From assembly GCF_014235185.1 (NCBI RefSeq), contig NZ_CP060131.1, forward strand, positions 1,185,501 to 1,249,500: 64,000 bases of DNA. Direction: 5' to 3'. Both the position numbers and the translations under genes were made by a program. The first letter of the stretch is position 1. Each line of letters starts with the position of its first letter. Below are positions 58,751 through 64,000 of this stretch, in pieces. Below the pieces are notes generated by a model. It saw only the letters and a list, made by a program, of their open reading frames with translations. It had not been told where the DNA came from and searched no databases. The DNA is from Pseudonocardia petroleophila (GTDB lineage Bacteria > Actinomycetota > Actinomycetes > Mycobacteriales > Pseudonocardiaceae).

Positions 58751-59200
58751 TCAGTGCTCCCGGGAGCACTCCGCCGCGGTCATCGGGTTCGCGTAGATCT
58801 CGACGGACCATCCGTCCCGGACGGCCACGCCGCCCCCGACGGGCGTCCGGCCCGGCCCGGTCAGCGACTCCCACGAGCACACCACCTGGAACTCGACGTC
58901 CGCGCGGGTGTTCCAGCCGATCCGGCGGGCGAACGCGTCGGGGTCGGCCGATCCCCTGATCGCCCTGATCCGCTGCTCGGTGACCCAGACCAGCGCCGCG
59001 CGCGGGTCCGTCTCGGTGCCGATCCAGTCCTGGGAGACGATCCGCTGCCACCGGTCCATCGCGTACCGCTCGCGGACGTTCGTGCCGATCTCGGTGAGCG
59101 TGAGGTGCCAGTGGGTGACTCCCTCCTCGCGCCAGCGACCGGAGTCGACGAGCCCGTCGAAGAACCCGGGATCCGGTGCGGACGACGGGACGTGGGCCAC
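58751..59200 (-). CDS. Hypothetical protein
   Basis: A 149-residue protein with no family that I recognise. It is probably cytoplasmic, with no signal peptide or membrane helix; Trp-rich segments (WREEGVTHWHLTL, WQRIVSQDWIG) and one late Cys pair (VVCSW, AECSREH). The start at 59200 agrees with the promoter-like gap of about 110 bp to the divergent zinc-ribbon gene. Confidence 0.6.
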   Translation of the reverse strand: MAHVPSSAPDPGFFDGLVDSGRWREEGVTHWHLTLTEIGTNVRERYAMDRWQRIVSQDWIGTETDPRAALVWVTEQRIRAIRGSADPDAFARRIGWNTRADVEFQVVCSWESLTGPGRTPVGGGVAVRDGWSVEIYANPMTAAECSREH

Positions 59201-59313
59201 GCCCGGACGCTAGCCACGGCCCCCGACAGGACCGGGGGTCCGCCACTCCGGGGGGACGGCTCGGGCCCCGGACGGTTCCGGGTCTCGTCGGTGCTGCGTG
59301 GGACGATCCCCGC

Positions 59314-59496
59314 GTGGACGATCCCGACGCCGCCGCCCAGCCCCGTCCGTGTGTCCGGTGCGCCGAGCCGTGCGTGCTGTGGGTCGTCGGACGGTGCGCC
59401 GACTGCATGGCGGACCTCTACTTCCACCACCCCGAGGAGTACCGGGTGTTCAAGGACGACGTGCGCAGGGAGTACGGCACCAAGGCCACGTCGTGA
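59314..59496 (+). CDS. Small zinc-ribbon protein
   Basis: A 60-residue protein starting at GTG 59314 with CVRCAEPC and CADC pairs about 15 residues apart, likely one zinc site, then an acidic/aromatic C-terminus. It is convergent with the aminotransferase gene. The function is unknown. Confidence 0.6.
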   Translation: MDDPDAAAQPRPCVRCAEPCVLWVVGRCADCMADLYFHHPEEYRVFKDDVRREYGTKATS

Positions 59497-59521
59497 CCGT
59501 CCGGCGGCCCGCGGGGCGCAC

Positions 59522-60709
59522 CTACGGGTGCTCGACGGCGACCTCCAGCCACCCGCCGAGCCGGCGCAGCGCCTCCCGCACGTCCTCGGTCGCCCCCGCG
59601 CAGGAGAACCGGATCCAGCGGTGCCCGTCGACGGGGTCGAAGTCCAGCCCCGGCGCCACCGCCAGCCCGACGTCGGCGAGGAGCCGGTAGGTCAGGTCCA
59701 TCGAGTCGGCCGTGAGGTGGGAGACGTCGGCGTAGACGTAGAACGCGCCGTCGGCGGGGGCGAGCCGCGTGATGCCGAGGCGGGGCAGGCCGGCGAGCAG
59801 CAGGTCGCGGTTCACCGCGTAGCGGCCCACGTGCCCGTCGGCCTCGGCGTAGCTCGACTCCGCGAACGCTCCCAGCGCCGCCCGCTGCGCCGGGGCGGGC
59901 GGGCAGACGGTGAAGTTGCCCGCCACGCAGTCGGCCGCGCGCAGCAGCCGCGGCGGCAGCAGGAGCCAGCCGAGGCGCCAGCCCGTCATCGAGAAGTACT
60001 TGGAGAAGGAGTTGACGACGATCGCCTCGCGCGAGGTCTCCCATGCGCACGATGTCGCTGGGGTCCCGGGGTAGGAGATGCCGTGGTAGATCTCGTCGCT
60101 GACGAGCTGGATCCCGGTGCGCGCGCAGTGCTCCGCCAGCGCGGCGAGCTCCCCGGGGGCCAGGACGGTGCCCGTCGGGTTCGCCGGGCTGGCCACGACC
60201 AGGCCCTTCACCGGCTCGTCGAGCGCCTCCAGCATCTCCACCGTCGGCTGGTAGCGCGTCTCCGGCCCGCACGGGAGCTCCACGACCTCGCAGCCCAGCG
60301 CGGTGAGGATGTTGCGGTAGCAGGGGTAGCCGGGGCGGGCCATCGCCACGCGGTCGCCCGCGTCGAACGCCGCGAGGAAGGCGAGCAGGAACCCGCCCGA
60401 CGAGCCGGTGGTGACGACGACCTGCTCGGCAGGCACGTCGAGCCCGTAGGTGCGGTCGTAGTGGCCGGCGATCGCGGCGCGCAGCTCCGGGATCCCCAGC
60501 GCGACCGTGTAGCCGAGGACCTCGTCGGCGATCGCGGCCGTCGCGGCGTCGCGCACGGCCTGCGGCGCCCCGGTGGAGGGCTGGCCGGCGGAGAGGTTGA
60601 CGAGGTCACCGTGGGTGCGCTGGCGCTCCCCCGCGGCCGCCCACACGTCCATGACGTGGAACGGGGGGATGGCGGCGCGGCGCGAGGCGGTGGGCAGTGG
60701 GGTCGGCAC
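59522..60709 (-). CDS. PLP-dependent aminotransferase, class I/II
   Basis: A 395-residue fold-type I aminotransferase. Cofactor motifs: LVVASPANPTGTVL, SDEIYHG and the Schiff-base Lys in NSFSKYFSMTGWRLG; RFSCAG near the end binds carboxylate. It resembles aspartate or aromatic aminotransferases; the substrate is not fixed. Confidence 0.9.
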   Translation of the reverse strand: MPTPLPTASRRAAIPPFHVMDVWAAAGERQRTHGDLVNLSAGQPSTGAPQAVRDAATAAIADEVLGYTVALGIPELRAAIAGHYDRTYGLDVPAEQVVVTTGSSGGFLLAFLAAFDAGDRVAMARPGYPCYRNILTALGCEVVELPCGPETRYQPTVEMLEALDEPVKGLVVASPANPTGTVLAPGELAALAEHCARTGIQLVSDEIYHGISYPGTPATSCAWETSREAIVVNSFSKYFSMTGWRLGWLLLPPRLLRAADCVAGNFTVCPPAPAQRAALGAFAESSYAEADGHVGRYAVNRDLLLAGLPRLGITRLAPADGAFYVYADVSHLTADSMDLTYRLLADVGLAVAPGLDFDPVDGHRWIRFSCAGATEDVREALRRLGGWLEVAVEHP

Positions 60710-60740
60710 GCCCTAGGAAAGCACGACGCCGGAAGCACGA

Positions 60741-60781
60741 CGGGCGGGCCGCGCTCCCCCCAGAGGAGCCCGACCCGCCCG
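60741..60781 (-). terminator. Hairpin after the secreted repeat gene
   Basis: cgggcgggccgcgctc (60741-60756) pairs with gagcccgacccgcccg (60766-60781) with two mismatches, 17 bp beyond the stop of the gene on the minus strand. Confidence 0.55.
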
Positions 60782-60797
60782 CAGGCGTGCGCCTACC

Positions 60798-61496
60798 TCA
60801 GAGGATCCCGCTGACCAGGTCCGAGGCCGAGAACAGGGAGCCGGTGTCCGCGTCGTCGACGTCCGCCTCGTCGACGTCCGCGTCGTCGACGTCGGTGCCA
60901 TCGACGTCCGCGTCATCGACGTCCGTGCCGTCGATGTCCGTGCTGTCGACGTCGTCGGCGGCCGTGCCGTCGGTGTCGACGTCGTCGGCGCCCGCGTCGA
61001 GGTCCATCGTCGCCGAGAGCGGCAGGTCGGCCGGGGCGTCGGTGCCGGGCAGGGCCGGGACCCCGTCGGTACCGGGCAGGGCGGGGAGGCCGTCGGTACC
61101 GGGCAGCGCCGGCAGACCGTCGGTACCGGACAGCGCCGGCAGCGAGTCGGCGCCCGGCAGGGCCGGGAGACCGTCGGTACCGGACAGCGCCGGCAGCGAG
61201 TCCGTGCCGGGCAGGGCGGGCAGGCCCGGGAGCGCGGCGACGTCGAACGCGTCCCCGGCGGGGAGACCGTCGAGCCCGGGGAGCTCCGGCAGGGCGGCCT
61301 GCGACATCTCGCCGTCGACGGAGAACGCGTCGGCGGACAGGTCGGCCTGGAGGCGGTTGTCGTCGAGGTCGGGCACGGCGGCGGAGGCCGGTCCGGCGAC
61401 GGCGAGCATCGCGACCGGGGCGCCGACGACGCCCAGTGCCACCCGGCCGGCGACCACCGCGGAGCGGCTCGGAGCGGCGTGACGGGGGTTGCTCAT
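60798..61496 (-). CDS. Secreted low-complexity repeat protein
   Basis: A 232-residue protein with a signal peptide (cleavage after ASA at about 41). Residues about 85-155 are near-identical nine-residue units (LPALPGTDG/S, LPALSGTDG), and about 168-222 are runs of Asp-Val-Asp (DVDDADVDGTD type). There is no sortase motif, and it ends in SGIL. The Asp-rich repeat could bind calcium. No family is recognised. ATG 61496 with AGGATC upstream is preferred. Confidence 0.68.
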   Translation of the reverse strand: MSNPRHAAPSRSAVVAGRVALGVVGAPVAMLAVAGPASAAVPDLDDNRLQADLSADAFSVDGEMSQAALPELPGLDGLPAGDAFDVAALPGLPALPGTDSLPALSGTDGLPALPGADSLPALSGTDGLPALPGTDGLPALPGTDGVPALPGTDAPADLPLSATMDLDAGADDVDTDGTAADDVDSTDIDGTDVDDADVDGTDVDDADVDEADVDDADTGSLFSASDLVSGIL

Positions 61497-61729
61497 ACAG
61501 GATCCTCTGCTCGGGGAAGGGTGCTGCCCGGAGGACCGCGGCCATGGCCGGTTGATGCGGGGAGCGACGTCCATGTCGATCTCTCCGGACGCGCAAAGAC
61601 TGGCGTCAACCCGGGAGCACTGCAAGTCGCGCACAGTGACCGATTCGCGAGGTCCTGCGTCCGAACGGGTGCACTACCTGCACAGACGGTCGCGTCGTCG
61701 ACGATCACGACTCCACGACATCATCAGAT

Positions 61730-61758
61730 CGGGTGACGTGGCGTAACCCCGTCACCCG
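61730..61758 (-). terminator. Hairpin at the purD 3' end
   Basis: cgggtgac (61730-61737) and gtcacccg (61751-61758) form an 8-bp stem with a 13-nt loop that includes the purD stop. Weak evidence. Confidence 0.35.
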
Positions 61759-63017
61759 CCCGAGGGAACGGTGACCTCTCCGCGCACGGCCCGCAGAGCG
61801 ATGTCGGTGCGGTGGTGCGACCCGGCCAGGTGCACGCCGTCGAGGCGGCGGTAGGCGTCGTCGCGGGCCGCGGCGAGGTCGGGGCCCGTCCCGACGACCG
61901 ACAGCACCCGCCCGCCGGAGGACACGACGGCCCCGTCGTCGCGGCGGCGGGTGCCGGCGTGCAGCACGCCGTCGCCGTCGGCGCCGGAGATCGGGTCGCC
62001 CACCCGCGGGGTGCCCGGGTAGCCCTCCGCGGCCACGACGACGGTGACCGCGGCGCCGGGAGCCCAGTCCAGCGCGGGCACCCGGGCGAGCGTGCCGGTC
62101 GCGGTGGCGTGCAGCAGCCCGGCCAGCGGGGTCCGCAGCAGCGCGAGCACGGCCTGGGTCTCCGGGTCCCCGAAGCGGCAGTTGAACTCGATCACCGACG
62201 GGCCGTTCGAGGTGAGCGCGAGCCCGGCGTAGAGCAGGCCGGAGAACGGGGTCCCGCGCGCCACCATCTCCCGGGCGACCGGCCCGACCACGGACTCCAC
62301 CAGCTCGTCGGCCAGGTCCGGGGACGCCCAGGGCAGCGGCGCGTAGGCGCCCATCCCCCCGGTGTTGGGGCCGCTGTCGTCGTCACCGACGCGCTTGAAG
62401 TCCTGAGCGGGCAGCAGCGGCACGACGGTCTCGCCGTCGACGAAGCAGAACAGCGACGCCTCCGGGCCGTCGAGGAACGCCTCCAGCAGCACGGGGTGCC
62501 CGCCGTCGAGCAGGGTCATGGCGTGGGCGCGCGCGATGTCACGGTCGGACGTGACGACCACGCCCTTGCCCGCCGCGAGCCCGTCGTCCTTGACGACGTA
62601 GGGCGCGGTGAAGCGGTCGAGCGCGGCGTCGAGGTGGGCGGGGTTGTCGACGATCTCGCACCCCGCGGTCGGCACCCCCGCCGCCGCCATGACGTCCTTC
62701 GCGAAGGCCTTGGAACCCTCGATCCGGGCGGCGGCGGCCCCCGGCCCGAAGCAGGCGATCCCGGCGGCGCGCACCGCGTCGGCGACGCCCGCGACGAGCG
62801 GCACCTCCGGGCCGATCACCACGAGATCGGCCCGCCACTCCGCGGCCAGCGCCGTGACCGCGGCGGGGTCGACGACGTCGATCCCGCGCTGCTCGGCCAC
62901 CGACGCCGTGCCCGCGTTGCCCGGGGCACAGGCCAGCGCCGTCACCCCGGGGTCCTGCGCGAGGGCGATGAGGATGGCGTGCTCCCGAGCACCGGACCCG
63001 ACGACCAGAACGCGCAC
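61752..63017 (-). CDS. purD: Phosphoribosylamine-glycine ligase
   Basis: A 421-residue ATP-grasp enzyme making GAR (purine step 2). [13 protein letters not shown], the ATP-binding [15 protein letters not shown] and [10 protein letters not shown] are clear. It is separated from the other pur genes by about 7 kb. Confidence 0.97.
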   Translation of the reverse strand: MRVLVVGSGAREHAILIALAQDPGVTALACAPGNAGTASVAEQRGIDVVDPAAVTALAAEWRADLVVIGPEVPLVAGVADAVRAAGIACFGPGAAAARIEGSKAFAKDVMAAAGVPTAGCEIVDNPAHLDAALDRFTAPYVVKDDGLAAGKGVVVTSDRDIARAHAMTLLDGGHPVLLEAFLDGPEASLFCFVDGETVVPLLPAQDFKRVGDDDSGPNTGGMGAYAPLPWASPDLADELVESVVGPVAREMVARGTPFSGLLYAGLALTSNGPSVIEFNCRFGDPETQAVLALLRTPLAGLLHATATGTLARVPALDWAPGAAVTVVVAAEGYPGTPRVGDPISGADGDGVLHAGTRRRDDGAVVSSGGRVLSVVGTGPDLAAARDDAYRRLDGVHLAGSHHRTDIALRAVRGEVTVPSGG

Positions 63018-63140
63018 GAGGGGGAAGAGTAGAGCGCAGGCTCACGGGTACGCTCGCCGCACCTGCCGTTCACACCCCGGACCCGGTGTCGACGCTCTCC
63101 CGTGGTGACGCGGTGGTCCGACCGGTCGAGTCTGCACCTC

Positions 63141-64000
63141 ATGCCTCCCCGTCTCCCACTGCGAGGACTCACCGTGGCCGTACTCTCCGCCGTCACCGTG
63201 GCGGGAGCTCCCTCCGCCGCCCCCGTCGTGCCGGCCGGGGAGGGGGAGACCGCCCGGGTCGTCGTGATCGGGCACCGCGGCGCGTCCGGCTACCGCCCCG
63301 AGCACACCCTCGCCTCCTACGAGCTCGCAGCCCGGATGGGTGCCGACTTCATCGAGCCCGACCTGGTCACGACGGCCGACGGGGTGCTGGTCGCGCGGCA
63401 CGAGCCGGAGATCGGCGGCACGACCGACGTCGCCGACCACCCGGAGTTCGCCGACCGGCGCACCACCAAGACCATCGACGGCGCCGAGTACACCGGCTGG
63501 TTCACCGAGGACTTCACCCTCGCCGAGCTGCGCACGCTGCGCGCGACGGAGCGGATCCCGCAGGTCCGCCAGGAGAACACGATCTACGACCGCCGGTTCG
63601 TCATCCCCACCTTCAACGAGGTGCTGGAGCTGCGCGAGCGCCTGTCCCGGGAGCTGGGCCGCGAGGTCGGCGTGTACCCGGAGACCAAGCACCCCACCTA
63701 CTTCGCGACGCTCGGCCTCCCGCTCGAGCCGGCGCTGGTGCGGGCGCTGGACGGGGCCGGCCTCAACCGCGCCGACGCACCGGTGTTCGTCCAGTCCTTC
63801 GAGACGACGAACCTGCGCGCGCTCGACGCCGACCTCGCCGTGCCGCTGGTGGCCCTGCTGGAGGCCGACGGCATCCCGGCCGACCTGGCCGCGGCGGGCG
63901 ACACCCGCACCTACCTCGACCTCATCACCCCCGACGGCCTCGCCGACCTCGCCACGTTCGCCGACGGCATCGGCCCGGACAAGAACCTCGTGATCCCCCG
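63141..64000 (+). CDS. Glycerophosphodiester phosphodiesterase (partial at window edge)
   Basis: The frame from ATG 63141 continues past the last base with no stop; 286 residues are visible. A signal peptide (about 1-30, LTVAVLSAVTVAGAPSAAPV) suggests export. The GDPD motifs GHRGASGYRPEHTLASYELAARMGADFIEPDLVTT carry the catalytic His-Arg and metal-site Glu, and VYPETKHPTYF a further Glu and Lys. It is a GlpQ-like periplasmic enzyme for glycerophosphodiesters, possibly in phosphate salvage. Confidence 0.9.
   Translation, partial: MPPRLPLRGLTVAVLSAVTVAGAPSAAPVVPAGEGETARVVVIGHRGASGYRPEHTLASYELAARMGADFIEPDLVTTADGVLVARHEPEIGGTTDVADHPEFADRRTTKTIDGAEYTGWFTEDFTLAELRTLRATERIPQVRQENTIYDRRFVIPTFNEVLELRERLSRELGREVGVYPETKHPTYFATLGLPLEPALVRALDGAGLNRADAPVFVQSFETTNLRALDADLAVPLVALLEADGIPADLAAAGDTRTYLDLITPDGLADLATFADGIGPDKNLVIP

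Noticed and set aside
60798..61496. CRISPR-like repeats in the secreted protein gene
   Set aside because: The repeats are in-frame codons for nine-residue units with no spacers and no cas genes nearby.

Overview
The window is high-GC actinobacterial DNA and most resembles a member of the Pseudonocardiaceae (Pseudonocardia-like). The evidence is the GC-rich codon use, mycothiol synthase (mshD), WhiB, GlnR, LmeA, DUF3073 and DUF1416 proteins, many GTG starts, and a gene order from glnR/mshD through the sulfurtransferase genes and nitrobindin to DUF3073-purM-purF that follows the order known from Mycobacterium tuberculosis (Rv0819 down to Rv0808). The genus is an inference; no rRNA gene is present.

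Region 1 (1-12.7 kb) is mobile DNA. A tRNA-Lys(UUU) gene at 12642-12714 is the probable target of an actinomycete integrative and conjugative element (AICE). Its backbone runs 5.5-12.6 kb: GntR repressor with visible operators, Pra-type activator, a hypothetical protein, WhiB, a small HTH protein, a TraB/FtsK translocase, a RepSA-type rolling-circle initiator, excisionase and tyrosine integrase, mostly joined by 1-4 bp overlaps. To its left lie likely cargo: a 131-bp palindrome, a CmtR-like metal sensor with a cation efflux protein, a zinc-ribbon/thioredoxin-fold gene pair behind its own promoter, a complete IS481-type insertion sequence (2244-4237) with a 15-bp target duplication, and a DUF1152 gene. 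No second copy of the tRNA 3' end is visible, so the left edge is outside the window or diverged.

Region 2 (12.7-20 kb) holds chromosomal genes: a DinB-like mycothiol-dependent enzyme, a SodC-like lipoprotein, a tRNA-dihydrouridine synthase, a diguanylate cyclase, a large LCP wall ligase, and two tandem phoU genes behind a perfect PHO box.

Region 3 (20-31 kb) is phosphate, arsenic, nitrogen and sulfur: arsR/arsI divergent over an operator, pstSCAB with its own PHO box, mshD, glnR, lmeA, a thioredoxin, a probably leaderless cysteine-rich leader peptide, DUF4395, a thiosulfate sulfurtransferase, DUF1416, a 42-residue membrane peptide and nitrobindin.

Region 4 (31-63 kb) is organised around purine synthesis: purM, purF, purL, purQ, purS, purC, purB and purD are all here on the minus strand. 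Between them sit a DivIVA-like protein, a Fur regulator, YgfZ, an MFS transporter, DUF3073, a GGDEF-EAL protein, a three-gene signalling operon inserted between purQ and purL, a sigma/anti-sigma pair, an ion channel, a threonine aldolase, an aminotransferase and a secreted repeat protein. A glycerophosphodiester phosphodiesterase gene runs off the right edge.

No CRISPR array, rRNA or phage structural module was seen. The points most worth checking are the IS481 element with a triplicated C-terminal module, the cysteine leader peptide, the ars cassette between phoU and pst, the 131-bp palindrome, and the secreted repeat protein.
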